From positions 1 through 34,407 of the forward strand of contig LYSV01000064.1 in NCBI GenBank assembly GCA_001657315.1: 34,407 bases of DNA, read 5' to 3'. Shown piece by piece: positions 23,164-32,583 of the stretch (positions are counted from its first letter, which is position 1; each line of letters opens with the position of its first letter). A program made the translations under genes and the position numbers. Source of the stretch: Flammeovirgaceae bacterium BBD 1991-12. Lineage in GTDB: Bacteria > Bacteroidota > Bacteroidia > Cytophagales > Cyclobacteriaceae. The notes under the pieces are model-generated. The model saw only the letters and a list, made by a program, of their open reading frames with translations, did not search any database and had not been told where the DNA came from.

Positions 23164-23695
23164 AATACACCTCCTGATAGATTTTTTTTAAATGTTCTCT
23201 TGCATAGAATATTCTGGATTTCACTGTTCCTTCCGGTATCCCCAGAATTCCCGATATTTCCTTTACCCTGTGTCCTTCCAGATAGAACAGGGATAATATG
23301 ATCTTTTCCCTTTCGGGTAATTCTTTCAGTGAGTGACGTACAGCCTGTTCGCGCTCGTTTCTGAGGTCACCCTCTTCAGGTACATCCTGTGGCAGGTCAT
23401 GGTTGAGATCCAGGTCCTTTTTATTCCTTCGCAGCCAGTCCATCGACTTGTTGTAAACGATCCGGTACGCCCATGTGCTGAATTTACCAGGTTCCTTCAG
23501 TCCGCCAATACCCTTGATAATCGAGATCCAGCTTTCCTGAACTACATCCTGTGCTATGGAAAGATCCCTGACCAGCTTGTAGGAAAAGCTGATGAACTTT
23601 TTATTCCAACGCCTGACAAGGAGCTCAAGGGCTTTACGGTCTCCTGTATTGCACCTCAGTACCAGGAGCTCATCAAAAACTTTGTCTACTCTCAT
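23141..23695 (-). CDS. ECF-family RNA polymerase sigma factor
   Basis: The 184-residue protein has the two domains of ECF sigma factors. Sigma-2 spans about residues 22-88 with DVVQESWISII and KFSTWAYRIVYNKSMDWLRR. Sigma-4 spans about 120-172 with LPEREKIILSLFYLEGH and the helix-turn-helix EISGILGIPEGTVKSRIFYAR. It directs RNA polymerase to a set of stress or envelope promoters. The next gene, overlapping it by 23 bases, encodes a small membrane protein that may control it. It lies 94 bases after the beta-barrel gene on the same strand. Its regulon cannot be predicted; an envelope-stress role is inference from the neighbours. Confidence 0.93.
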   Translation of the reverse strand: MRVDKVFDELLVLRCNTGDRKALELLVRRWNKKFISFSYKLVRDLSIAQDVVQESWISIIKGIGGLKEPGKFSTWAYRIVYNKSMDWLRRNKKDLDLNHDLPQDVPEEGDLRNEREQAVRHSLKELPEREKIILSLFYLEGHRVKEISGILGIPEGTVKSRIFYAREHLKKIYQEVYYEKKRGN

Positions 23696-23789
23696 GTGAT
23701 CTTGTCAACATTGAATAGTCGCTTTCCTGATGAAATGGTTCAAACTACCAAAACATTTTTTCGAAGCTGCCCTGTGCCAGCATCGTCGG

Positions 23790-25007
23790 TTACCGGCTCA
23801 GAACATAATCTCTGTAGGATTTCGGAAGATGATTGATCCTGTAGGCTATACCCAACATCCACGCATGGAAAAAGATGGACTCTGAGTTGTCAAACAGACT
23901 GCCTTCTTCCAGTGTGCTGAAAGAATACTGCCATGCCGCCCGAAGGTCAAATGCGGGATTTAGCTGATAGTTCATACCAGCTGTCAGGCCAAGGTCAGGA
24001 GTATAATCAAATTCTATATCCATGTCATTGTCAAAAGTTTCTTCTATGACCTCTCCGTCAAGTGGGGTAAAGATCCTGTTTTCCGTGAATACCTGCCTCC
24101 TGGAAAGATTCATCATGACGGATACACCAACAAAAACATCCAGATTCCTGAAAAGATAGACCCCGGCATTTCCCTCTCCAAACAGGTCCAGACTTTGGTA
24201 ATGGCCGTCCAGGTTGCGTACTATGGTACCTCTGAAGGTTTCGAGTGTTTCCTGCGTATCAAAGCTGTACCCGCGGCTCATCAGGCCACCCTGAAACGTT
24301 GTAAAAAAGGTTCGGAAGTTTTTCCTCTGACCAATGATCAAAGACCAGCCGCCCCGGTAGCCGGCCTTTTCGGAAAAGCCGGTATTGCGCGCTGTTACTG
24401 CCATCCCTGAAAGTGCAATGAACGACGCGGTTTTGGAATGGACCTGATGGGGAGCCACGTCTTTGTTGGGCCTGCCTGGGGTAGCCATGTTATAATAGCA
24501 CATGCCTATGCTGTCAGGCTTACATCTGCCCATTGAGCGCGGATCGGGAAGAGATCTGTAGGCCATGGAATCCACCATTTCATAACCGGATCCATTCCAG
24601 AAGGTGAGGTAGATCGTTCCCTTGTCGTTCTCTATGTTCAGGCCTGTTTTGCCCATGATCCCATACCTTATTCGGTATGATTTCCAGGACCATGGTTTAA
24701 TGGAAGCCGATCCTTTTATAAAACGTAGGAAGCGATTGTTACTGAAGCTGGCTACAGGGTTTAAGCGGACCTGATTTGGAAAATCTTCTGTGCCCAGAAA
24801 ATAGTTTCGTGTGGACCGGAGCATCTGGTCAGAACCATTATATATCTCTACAAACGTATCGTATCTTTTTATTTTTTTAACATGACGGTTTAATTCGATC
24901 ACCTTTACCTCGCTGATCTTCAATGGGCGTGTGGCCTGGGCACAGACCGTACCTGTCCATAGTATCAGAAGCAGGCCATGGAAAGAATACACGGTTTTTT
25001 TTCTCAT
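23790..25007 (-). CDS. Secreted lamin-tail-like domain plus beta-barrel protein
   Basis: From the ATG at 25007 (405 residues) the protein begins with a signal peptide ending near VCAQA. An N-terminal domain (about 30-185) has the lamin-tail-domain pattern: FVEIYNGS early, then MVDSMAYRSLPDPRSMGR and TPGRPN. The second half is beta-rich with amphipathic strands and GGWSLIIGQRKNF and GLTAGMNYQL stretches, ending in an alternating aromatic strand as in outer-membrane barrels. This start forms a TAATG overlap with the upstream stop; the frame is open to a further ATG at 25028, which would put a charged extension before the signal peptide. A lamin-tail domain joined to a barrel is unusual. The function is unknown. 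Confidence 0.75.
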   Translation of the reverse strand: MRKKTVYSFHGLLLILWTGTVCAQATRPLKISEVKVIELNRHVKKIKRYDTFVEIYNGSDQMLRSTRNYFLGTEDFPNQVRLNPVASFSNNRFLRFIKGSASIKPWSWKSYRIRYGIMGKTGLNIENDKGTIYLTFWNGSGYEMVDSMAYRSLPDPRSMGRCKPDSIGMCYYNMATPGRPNKDVAPHQVHSKTASFIALSGMAVTARNTGFSEKAGYRGGWSLIIGQRKNFRTFFTTFQGGLMSRGYSFDTQETLETFRGTIVRNLDGHYQSLDLFGEGNAGVYLFRNLDVFVGVSVMMNLSRRQVFTENRIFTPLDGEVIEETFDNDMDIEFDYTPDLGLTAGMNYQLNPAFDLRAAWQYSFSTLEEGSLFDNSESIFFHAWMLGIAYRINHLPKSYRDYVLSR

Positions 25008-26896
25008 TATTTTATGGTTTGAACCCACCCTTTGAATTCCCTGTCGCCAATGGGATTAGTCAGTTTGTAATAGTATACACCGGCGCTAAGCCCCTGGCTG
25101 CTCCAGTCATTGTTGTAGTTATTACTTTGATACACACGTTGTCCCCACCGGTTGTATATCTCCATTCTCCATACTCCTCTTTCTATACCCCTTACCTCGA
25201 GGGTTTCATTCATCAGATCCCCGTTGGGTGTGATCACATTTGGAATAAAGAAAGGATCACGGATAAAAATGGTAGTGTCATAGGAGTGTGAGCACAATGG
25301 TGAATCAGAAAAAGCAGTTAGCGTAATGGTGAAACGTGCTTCCTGCTGTAATTCCAGAAGGTCATACGTGTGCACAGGTTCAAATTCCGATGATCCCTGT
25401 CCGTCACCGAAGGTCCACTCATACCTTTCCGCACCTGTGGTCAGGTTTTCAAAAAAAGCATCCAGGGAGGTATAGTTGTCGTTTCCGCTATACCGGAAAA
25501 AGGCATCTACCAGATTGGAAGAAACAACGGCCTCACTACTGGCCCTGCAACCGGCGATGTTATCGGTAATATCCACAAGGAAGGTATCGATGCCGGCAAT
25601 GTTCACCACAGGCGAAGGACAATCCGTGCAACTCAGCAGGGGGTTATCCTCCCACTGAAAGGAATATCTGTCTGGCGGAGACTCGTTGAGCACTACCTCC
25701 ACCCCTGAGCAACCCTGTGCCTCGGGAATGAGGTACTCAAAACTGTCCCTTAAAGGCATTTCGGCGGTTACCCTGCTGACGGTCTGATCACAGCGGCCGG
25801 TGATCACCTCCAAAACCACGGTTTCGGTGTCCTCAGGAATATTATCCTGCAAGGCGTCAATTTCAATTGTGGTGGAAAGCTGATTGGCCGGTATGGTGAT
25901 CACAGTGCCGGGTACAAACGTATAGTCCGTACCGTTTTCAGCTGTTCCCGTCAGGGTGAATTCCAGATCGAGCGGCAGGGACACATCTGTGCTGCCGGAT
26001 CGGCTAATGGTAAAAAAGCCCTTGTTGCACTCTTCAATGGCATAGTCATACACATCATGCTCGTAGTTTACATCTATGTTAATGGAGCTGGTGGTGATAA
26101 AGCTTTCCTGCTCTATAAAGACTCCGGCATCGTAAATATCGTCACCGGCATCGGCAATAGCCAGTTTAATATGGTATGTTTCGCAGGGTATAATGGTGGC
26201 CTTCGCCTGAAGTTTGGTAGTGTAGCCATCGTACTGCAGATAAAAGTTCAGCGCAGGATTATCGCCAGTACCATTGGAAACAAACGACCCGGAGTTGGCA
26301 CCGGCATTTATTGTATTGATAGACACCGGCTCATTGTTGCCGATCACTGCCAGGTTCTGCTCCCCGGCTATCCCCGGACCGGAGATGAAGAAACCAAATA
26401 CGTCATTGAATTCAGACCCCACAAATTCCGGATATTCTTCGGAGCCGAAGACATAGTTGAAGCTTAGCTCATCAAACGTTCCAATAATATCAAACTCTAT
26501 GATCACTATATCGAAAAGGATCTCATCCGGTACAAGAGGTGAAAGATTGCGGTCTTCTGCGGACGCTGTTCCTGACCCGAAACTTTTATCTGAAGCGTTG
26601 TTGGGGCCGCGGGCATTGGAGGCAGTACCATTCGTCATGAGCAGCCCCTTATCGATATCCATAATGCCAAGTACATCATTAAAAAAGGCTACAGACCTGT
26701 CCAGTTCTGACGGGATAGAGGTAGTGATGTTGAATATATCCACTCCGGGACCCTCGAGGGACTGCACAATGTTTTCAATAGACCGGTCGCTATCGATCTG
26801 CAGGTTGGTTGACTGCCCGTAGCTCTGACAGAAACACAGAAGCGCTATACTATTTGTCAGTAAGAGACCTTTTGCTGTTTGTGCCCAAATAGACAT
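25007..26896 (-). CDS. Large T9SS-exported protein: choice-of-anchor-L, Calx-beta-like and PKD domains with gliding-type C-terminal sorting domain
   Basis: The 629-residue protein has a signal peptide (about 1-28), then a choice-of-anchor-L-like domain (about 30-250; FNYVFGSEEYPEFV, FNDVFGFFISGPG). A Calx-beta-like region (about 285-385; ENGTDYTFVPGTVTI-type pattern) and a PKD domain (about 468-545; YEWTFGDGQG) follow. The last ~85 residues are a gliding-motility-associated C-terminal domain (PNVITPNGD, MEIYNRWGQRVYQS, GVYYYKLTN). Such tails direct export across the outer membrane by T9SS. The role is probably adhesion or cell-surface. It lies between the PorE-like gene (26 bases) and the beta-barrel gene (overlapping TAATG). 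Confidence 0.88.
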   Translation of the reverse strand: MSIWAQTAKGLLLTNSIALLCFCQSYGQSTNLQIDSDRSIENIVQSLEGPGVDIFNITTSIPSELDRSVAFFNDVLGIMDIDKGLLMTNGTASNARGPNNASDKSFGSGTASAEDRNLSPLVPDEILFDIVIIEFDIIGTFDELSFNYVFGSEEYPEFVGSEFNDVFGFFISGPGIAGEQNLAVIGNNEPVSINTINAGANSGSFVSNGTGDNPALNFYLQYDGYTTKLQAKATIIPCETYHIKLAIADAGDDIYDAGVFIEQESFITTSSINIDVNYEHDVYDYAIEECNKGFFTISRSGSTDVSLPLDLEFTLTGTAENGTDYTFVPGTVITIPANQLSTTIEIDALQDNIPEDTETVVLEVITGRCDQTVSRVTAEMPLRDSFEYLIPEAQGCSGVEVVLNESPPDRYSFQWEDNPLLSCTDCPSPVVNIAGIDTFLVDITDNIAGCRASSEAVVSSNLVDAFFRYSGNDNYTSLDAFFENLTTGAERYEWTFGDGQGSSEFEPVHTYDLLELQQEARFTITLTAFSDSPLCSHSYDTTIFIRDPFFIPNVITPNGDLMNETLEVRGIERGVWRMEIYNRWGQRVYQSNNYNNDWSSQGLSAGVYYYKLTNPIGDREFKGWVQTIK

Positions 26897-26922
26897 GACG
26901 GGTTAAGTGTTGGTGTCCTGCA

Positions 26923-28911
26923 CTAGTTTTCTTCACGTTGACTTCTGTATATTTCAAATTCCACCCTGCGATTGAGGCTTTTGTCTTCCTCCGTATTTTC
27001 TTCAACGATGGGTTTGCTGCTTCCGTATCCCTTGGCGTCAATTCTGATATCCTCGATGTTGCCGAAGTACACAAGGTATTCCTTTATGACATCGGCCCTT
27101 TCCTGAGACAGCTTTAAATTGAAATCTTCTCTGCCATCCGAATCTGTATGTCCGGATATCCTTAGCTCGAAGTCCGGATTGTCCAGCAGGAAATCTGCCA
27201 ACTTGTCCAGGTCACCGTACATGGGTGTGGTGAGCTGTGCCTTGCCTTCTTCAAACTCCAGTGATTGGAATTTCAGCCTGCTCGAAATAGGCTCAGTCAG
27301 CTTATGCAGCTCCGTTTTACCATCCAGAAAAAACAACTCCTCTATTCTGAAAAACTCCTCACCCTGAATGATGAGCAGGTAGTTGTTATTGTTGATGAGC
27401 CTGAATTCAAAGGTGCCGTCCGGTCTTAGGAATTTGGGAGCCACCTCTATGCCGTTGTCCAGATCGATTATGGATACGATCCCCTTGAAAGGTTCGCCGG
27501 TTTCTTCATTGAGCAATGAACCTGTGAGTGTCGTTGTAGCGTCTGGCTGGGCTTCCATGGGCAGGGGAAAGGAGTACAGGTCCATATTGTTCAGATCCTC
27601 TTCAGCCGAACGGGCGTAATACAGATCTTCTGACGATGAATCGATGGTGAAGTAATATTCACTGCCCGGTCCGTTGACCAGTGGGCCAATGTTCTGAGGT
27701 TCGCCCCAGTTCCGCCCGTCATGGTACGATTTGTAGATATCGAACTCACCAAAGTTGAGATTATGACCATTGGAGCTGAAGTACAGCACGTCAGAAACAT
27801 GATGGTAGAACGGGCTTACCTCGGAGTTCCGGGTGTTGATAATAGGCCCTGCGTTGCGGGCTTTTGACCAGTTCCCATCGCCGGTTTTGGTACAATAGTA
27901 AATATCTGAAAGCCCAAAACCACCTATCCTGTCGGAGGCAAAGTAGAGGGTATCCCCGGTATGGGACAGGCTGGGGTGACTGTCCCAGCCAATACTGTTT
28001 ACATTTGTGCCCAGATTGACCACATTCCCCCATGTGCTGTCTTCTTTCATGGTGGCAATGAAAATATCACAATCGCCATAGGCATCGGGAGAATTGCAGC
28101 GGGCAAAGTAAAGTGTCTTCCCATCCTTGCTCAGGCAGGCCGAACCTTCATTGTATCGTGTATTTATTTCCTTAAATTCCTCAGCCGACATCCAGTTTCC
28201 ATCTATCAGGCTGGAATAGAAGAGATCTTCATCATGAACGGGATCTATGCCCCGGTTATGAGAATTTCGCTTGGAGGTGAAGATGAGCTTATCATCATTG
28301 TCACTTAGCGTAGGAGCGTAATCAGCCATGTCCGAGTTGATGAAGGTACCCATATTCAGGAGTACACTTCTCGGAGGACGTAGCGTGTCCACCTCCTTGC
28401 GATAATCCACCAACTCATAATAGTACTCCAGCGGCACATAATAGTCCCTGTCATTTTTGGTCATCTCATCATAATAAAGTTCTATACTTCTTATGTCGAT
28501 ATCCTCCCTGTGATGTTTTAGCACCAGCTTGTACAGCAGCCTGGCCTCATCCGGATTGCCGAAGGTCTCGGTGAGCTTGGCCAGCTTCCATAGCCAATAT
28601 GTATCTCTGTAAAAATTTACGATGCCAAACTTTTTTACATAGCTGCGTAATACAGGATAGAGTTCTTCCCATTTTTCCTGTTTGTCCAGACTACTGATCT
28701 TTTTCAGGTCACCCGCATCGCGGTAGAAAGGCAGCTTGTTGACATTGGGGAAATTAAAAAGATCGGAGGCGCTGAAGGAGGTAAGTGTATCGTTAAGCGT
28801 GATCCTTCCCGCTGACCGCTTTACTTTTTTGCTCTTCTGACCGGAGGAAGAAGGGACCCAAAAGACCATAAAAAAGCCGCATAACAACCAAATATTTACT
28901 GTTTTTTTCAA
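26923..28911 (-). CDS. OmpA-family protein with TPR-like, beta-propeller and regulatory domains (PorE-like)
   Basis: The 662-residue protein has a signal peptide (about 1-25) and a helical TPR-like part (about 50-170). PD40/WD40-like propeller repeats follow (about 195-455; KDGKTLYFA, GDTLYFASDR, DVLYFSSNG), then a carboxypeptidase-regulatory-like domain (about 465-545; TGSLLNEETGEPFKG) and a C-terminal OmpA domain (about 550-662; SGHTDSDG, RVEFEIY) that would bind peptidoglycan. That order of domains is what is known for PorE, a T9SS accessory protein. Similar proteins occur in several copies in Bacteroidota, so PorE itself is not certain. It precedes a T9SS client gene on the same strand, which fits. 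Confidence 0.88.
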   Translation of the reverse strand: MKKTVNIWLLCGFFMVFWVPSSSGQKSKKVKRSAGRITLNDTLTSFSASDLFNFPNVNKLPFYRDAGDLKKISSLDKQEKWEELYPVLRSYVKKFGIVNFYRDTYWLWKLAKLTETFGNPDEARLLYKLVLKHHREDIDIRSIELYYDEMTKNDRDYYVPLEYYYELVDYRKEVDTLRPPRSVLLNMGTFINSDMADYAPTLSDNDDKLIFTSKRNSHNRGIDPVHDEDLFYSSLIDGNWMSAEEFKEINTRYNEGSACLSKDGKTLYFARCNSPDAYGDCDIFIATMKEDSTWGNVVNLGTNVNSIGWDSHPSLSHTGDTLYFASDRIGGFGLSDIYYCTKTGDGNWSKARNAGPIINTRNSEVSPFYHHVSDVLYFSSNGHNLNFGEFDIYKSYHDGRNWGEPQNIGPLVNGPGSEYYFTIDSSSEDLYYARSAEEDLNNMDLYSFPLPMEAQPDATTTLTGSLLNEETGEPFKGIVSIIDLDNGIEVAPKFLRPDGTFEFRLINNNNYLLIIQGEEFFRIEELFFLDGKTELHKLTEPISSRLKFQSLEFEEGKAQLTTPMYGDLDKLADFLLDNPDFELRISGHTDSDGREDFNLKLSQERADVIKEYLVYFGNIEDIRIDAKGYGSSKPIVEENTEEDKSLNRRVEFEIYRSQREEN

Positions 28912-29050
28912 GACCCACCTCTTGCTGTGCTGGCATTAAAGATGTTATAAAAAAGTATTTTTATCAAGAAGAATCCATTAAAGAGTTTTTGGCACAGGTA
29001 TTGACAATATAAGTAGCGCAGAAGGTAACGTGAGTTTTGGATACGAATAG

Positions 29051-29063
29051 TGCCAATTTGGCA
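29051..29063. promoter_or_regulatory. Palindrome upstream of lon
   Basis: TGCCAA-T-TTGGCA is a perfect 6-1-6 inverted repeat ending 21 bases before the lon ATG. It sits where an operator or 5'-leader element would be. No known Bacteroidota regulator site is matched by me. Confidence 0.4.
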
Positions 29064-29084
29064 TAGAACTGAGAAGGAAATTAT

Positions 29085-31547
29085 ATGTTTGGAAAATATG
29101 ATTTATCTGATCTGGTACAGGAAGATACTGAAGAGCTGATCCAGTTGATCAATCCTGAGGACCATTCAGAATTAAAAAAGGAAGACCTGCCCGATGAGCT
29201 GGGCATCCTGCCTATACGCAATACCGTGTTGTTTCCCGGCGTGGTAATACCTATTACCGTAGGGCGTCAGAAATCGATACGCCTCGTAAAAAAGGCCTAC
29301 AATGGAAACAGGGTCATCGGAGTAGTGGCCCAGCGAAATGTAAAGACTGAAGATCCGGGTGCTGAGGATATTTACAATGTTGGCACAGTGGCCAAGATCA
29401 TTAAAATGCTGGTATTACCCGATGGGAATACGACTATTATCATCCAGGGGAAGAGCCGTTTTGAAGTGGAGGAGATCATAGGTGAAGATCCTTTTATAAC
29501 AGCAAAGGTCAGACTGCTGGACAGCTCATTTCCCAAAAAGGCTTCCAAGGAGGTAAAGGCTGTAGCTCAGTCGCTGAAGGATGCCGCTGCGAAGATCCTG
29601 CGCCTCAACCCTGAAATACCCCAGGAGGCCCAGATGGCACTGGATAATATTCAGGATGTAGGGTTCCTGACGCATTTTTTGTCTTCCAACCTGAATGCAG
29701 AGGTTGACCAGAAGCAAAAGCTGCTGGAGACCCATGACGGTATGGAAAGGGCTACACTACTGCTGGAAATGATGTTAAAGGAAGTACAATTACTGGAGAT
29801 CAAGCATGATATTCAGAAAAAAGTACATACGGATATCGACCAGCAGCAGCGTGATTACTACCTGAGGCAGCAGATCAAGGTGATGCAGGATGAGCTCGGA
29901 TATGACGGGCCGGACCAGGAGATAGAAGCTATACGCGCCAGAGGGGCGAGGATGAAGTGGCCTGAGGAAGTCGGAAAACATTTCAACAAGGAGTTGGATA
30001 AGATCCTGAGAATGAATCCTGCTGCTGCGGAATACCCGGTGGCTATGAATTACGTGGAGCTGCTGCTGGACCTTCCATGGCAGAAGTATTCCAAAGATAA
30101 TTTTGACCTGAAGCGTGCCAGGAAGATACTGGATAAGGACCACTTTGGTATGGATAAGGTCAAGGAAAGGATACTCGAATACCTGGCAGTATTGAAACTC
30201 AAGGGAGATATGAAGGGCCCCATACTGTGTTTGTACGGCCCTCCGGGGGTGGGCAAAACCTCCCTGGGTAAGTCTATAGCCAAGGCACTGAACCGACAAT
30301 ATGTCAGGATGTCCCTTGGAGGAGTACATGATGAGGCGGAGATCCGGGGACACAGAAAGACGTACATCGGAGCTATGCCCGGTAAGATCGTACAGAATAT
30401 CCGGAAGGCTAAATACTCCAATCCGGTATTTGTGCTGGATGAGATCGATAAGGTAAGCTCGGATTTCAGAGGTGACCCCTCTTCAGCATTGCTGGAAGTG
30501 CTGGATCCCGAGCAGAACAGCACCTTTATGGATAACTACCTGGAGCAGGAATATGATCTTTCCAAGGTGCTCTTTGTGGCTACGGCCAATTCAGTGGATA
30601 CTATCCATCCGGCATTGAGAGACAGAATGGAGATCATTGAGATCAACGGTTATACGCTGGAAGAGAAGATCGAGATTGCCAGAAAACATCTTATCCCCAG
30701 ACAAAAGAAAGAGCATGGCCTCAAATCAAAGGATGTGAGTTTCCATAAGAGGGCCATCTCATCGATCATTGAAGGATACACCCGTGAATCCGGTGTCAGA
30801 AACCTTGAGAGACGGCTGGGTTCCGTGATCCGCCATGTGGCCAAATCCATAGCCATGGAAGAAGATGTTGACAAGGTGATCACTGACAAAGAAGTGAAGG
30901 AGATACTGGGAGCACAGGTCTTCGACAAGGAATTCTATCAGGGGAATGAGATAGCCGGAGTGGTGACAGGTCTTGCCTGGACGCAGGTCGGTGGTGAGAT
31001 CCTGTTCATAGAATCCAGCCTGAGTAAGGGGAAGGGCAAGCTGACATTATCGGGCCAGTTGGGTGATGTGATGAAGGAGTCAGCGATGGCGGCCATATCA
31101 TACCTCAGGGCCAATTCTGATACGCTGGACATTGACTATCATGTATTTGATCAGTATGACCTGCACGTTCATATACCCGCTGGTGCAGTACCCAAAGACG
31201 GACCCTCTGCGGGGATAACCATGCTGACTTCACTGGCCTCCATTTACACCCAGAGAAAGGTAAAGGGTAAGCTGGCGATGACCGGTGAGATCACCCTGCG
31301 TGGTAAGGTGCTGCCGGTCGGGGGTATTAAAGAGAAAATACTGGCCGCAAGACGGGCGGGGATGAAGGATATTATACTCAGCCAGAGAAACCGGAGGGAC
31401 ATAGAAGAGATTGACGAACAATACCTGAGGGATATAACGTTCCACTATGTGGATACAGTAAATGAAGTATTGGACGTTGCCTTGCTGGATCAAAAAGTTA
31501 GGCAGCCAATGCAATTTACATTTGAAGATAAGGTTAATAAAGCGTAA
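29085..31547 (+). CDS. lon: ATP-dependent Lon protease
   Basis: The 820-residue Lon (endopeptidase La) has the LAN substrate-binding domain (about 40-250), the AAA+ module with Walker A GPPGVGKT at 385-392 and FVLDEIDK at about 449-456, and the C-terminal Ser-Lys protease domain. Catalytic Ser708 lies in PKDGPSAG and Lys751 in GGIKEKILAAR. It degrades misfolded and regulatory proteins in the cytoplasm. The ATG at 29085 follows an AGAAGGAA site, one of the clearer Shine-Dalgarno-like sequences in the window. A 6-1-6 palindrome lies just upstream. porQ begins 15 bases after the stop. It diverges from the PorE-like gene across 173 bases. Confidence 0.98.
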   Translation: MFGKYDLSDLVQEDTEELIQLINPEDHSELKKEDLPDELGILPIRNTVLFPGVVIPITVGRQKSIRLVKKAYNGNRVIGVVAQRNVKTEDPGAEDIYNVGTVAKIIKMLVLPDGNTTIIIQGKSRFEVEEIIGEDPFITAKVRLLDSSFPKKASKEVKAVAQSLKDAAAKILRLNPEIPQEAQMALDNIQDVGFLTHFLSSNLNAEVDQKQKLLETHDGMERATLLLEMMLKEVQLLEIKHDIQKKVHTDIDQQQRDYYLRQQIKVMQDELGYDGPDQEIEAIRARGARMKWPEEVGKHFNKELDKILRMNPAAAEYPVAMNYVELLLDLPWQKYSKDNFDLKRARKILDKDHFGMDKVKERILEYLAVLKLKGDMKGPILCLYGPPGVGKTSLGKSIAKALNRQYVRMSLGGVHDEAEIRGHRKTYIGAMPGKIVQNIRKAKYSNPVFVLDEIDKVSSDFRGDPSSALLEVLDPEQNSTFMDNYLEQEYDLSKVLFVATANSVDTIHPALRDRMEIIEINGYTLEEKIEIARKHLIPRQKKEHGLKSKDVSFHKRAISSIIEGYTRESGVRNLERRLGSVIRHVAKSIAMEEDVDKVITDKEVKEILGAQVFDKEFYQGNEIAGVVTGLAWTQVGGEILFIESSLSKGKGKLTLSGQLGDVMKESAMAAISYLRANSDTLDIDYHVFDQYDLHVHIPAGAVPKDGPSAGITMLTSLASIYTQRKVKGKLAMTGEITLRGKVLPVGGIKEKILAARRAGMKDIILSQRNRRDIEEIDEQYLRDITFHYVDTVNEVLDVALLDQKVRQPMQFTFEDKVNKA

Positions 31548-31562
31548 CCTTATCCCCATTCT

Positions 31563-32582
31563 ATGCTGAGGTATTGGCTAATTATCTGTTTTTTATGGGT
31601 TTTCACCTCTTCTGTTGCCCAGGTAGGAGGGCAGCGTTCCTATGAGTTCATGAATATACCCTACACTCCGGGAACGGTTGGATTGGGTGGAGTGAACGTT
31701 TCATTGGCCAATCAGGACGTCAACCTGGTCATTTCCAATCCGGCGCTGGCTTCGGATACGCTGTCAGGCCTTGTCTCCTTCAACTATCTTTCCTGGTTTG
31801 CTGATGCCAGCAGTGTAGCTACTGTATATCAGCATGATTTCGGTAAATGGGGAAACTGGTTCTTTGGCGTTAATCATGTAACTTATGGGAGTTTTGATGG
31901 TTTTGATGCCTCCGGTGCGCCAACAGGTGAATTTGATGCTGGTGAAACTATGGTAACGGTGGGCAGAAGCCATCGGGTAGCTGGTTTTTCAATAGGAGGA
32001 AGCATAAAATACGTTCATTCCGATATTGCCGGTTTTATCAGCTCTGCGCTGGCGGTGGATATTGGTGGTGCGTTCATCCATCCGAACCAGCAGTTTAGTG
32101 CGGGCCTGGTGTTTAAGAATATCGGATTTGTGATCTCCGATTATTCCGATGCCGAACGAAGTGAATTGCCTTTCGACGTTCAGGTGGGAGCTACCTATAA
32201 ACCCCGGTATATGCCCTTCCGCTTTACATTTACCGGATATAACCTTTACCAGGGTGATATCGCTTATTTTGATCCTGACAATGCTGCCTCCGGCGAGGAA
32301 GAGCCGGGTACACTGGACAAGGTATTCCGGCACTTTACCATAGGTACGGAACTGATCATCTCCGAAAATGTGAATTTCAGGGCTGGATACAACCATTTGG
32401 TCCGGCAGGAGTTAAAACTAGAAGATACCGGTGGAGGTGCAGGATTTTCGTTTGGTGTTATGTTCAGGATAAAGGCCTTTGAGTTTGCCTACAGCCGGGG
32501 AGGATATCATGCAGCGGGCGGCTCAAATAGCTTTTCGCTTACGGCCGATACCAATATGTTTTTGAAAAGAAGAGCTTTGTAA
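31563..32582 (+). CDS. porQ: Type IX secretion system protein PorQ
   Basis: The 339-residue protein begins with a signal peptide (cleavage near VAQ, about residue 20), then GGQRSYEFMNIPYTPGTVGLGG, a strong PorQ-type opening, and DVNLVISNPAL. The rest is a beta-rich barrel with aromatic-ended strands. PorQ is an outer-membrane barrel of the T9SS attachment complex in Porphyromonas gingivalis, working with PorU, PorV and PorZ. Here it lies between lon (15 bases) and hslU (one base), so expression is tied to cytoplasmic protein quality control. Length fits. Confidence 0.9.
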   Translation: MLRYWLIICFLWVFTSSVAQVGGQRSYEFMNIPYTPGTVGLGGVNVSLANQDVNLVISNPALASDTLSGLVSFNYLSWFADASSVATVYQHDFGKWGNWFFGVNHVTYGSFDGFDASGAPTGEFDAGETMVTVGRSHRVAGFSIGGSIKYVHSDIAGFISSALAVDIGGAFIHPNQQFSAGLVFKNIGFVISDYSDAERSELPFDVQVGATYKPRYMPFRFTFTGYNLYQGDIAYFDPDNAASGEEEPGTLDKVFRHFTIGTELIISENVNFRAGYNHLVRQELKLEDTGGGAGFSFGVMFRIKAFEFAYSRGGYHAAGGSNSFSLTADTNMFLKRRAL

Positions 32583-32583
32583 T

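Noticed and set aside
23741-23765. GTAGTTTG element upstream of the ECF sigma gene, considered as a -7 promoter box
   Set aside because: It has one base fewer than TAnnTTTG between TA and TTTG and no TTG partner at proper spacing.
28990-29005. Possible sigma-54 promoter before lon (TGGCAC-N5-TTGAC)
   Set aside because: The -24 half and spacing fit, but the nearly invariant GC of the -12 element is GA here. No sigma-54 activator gene is nearby.
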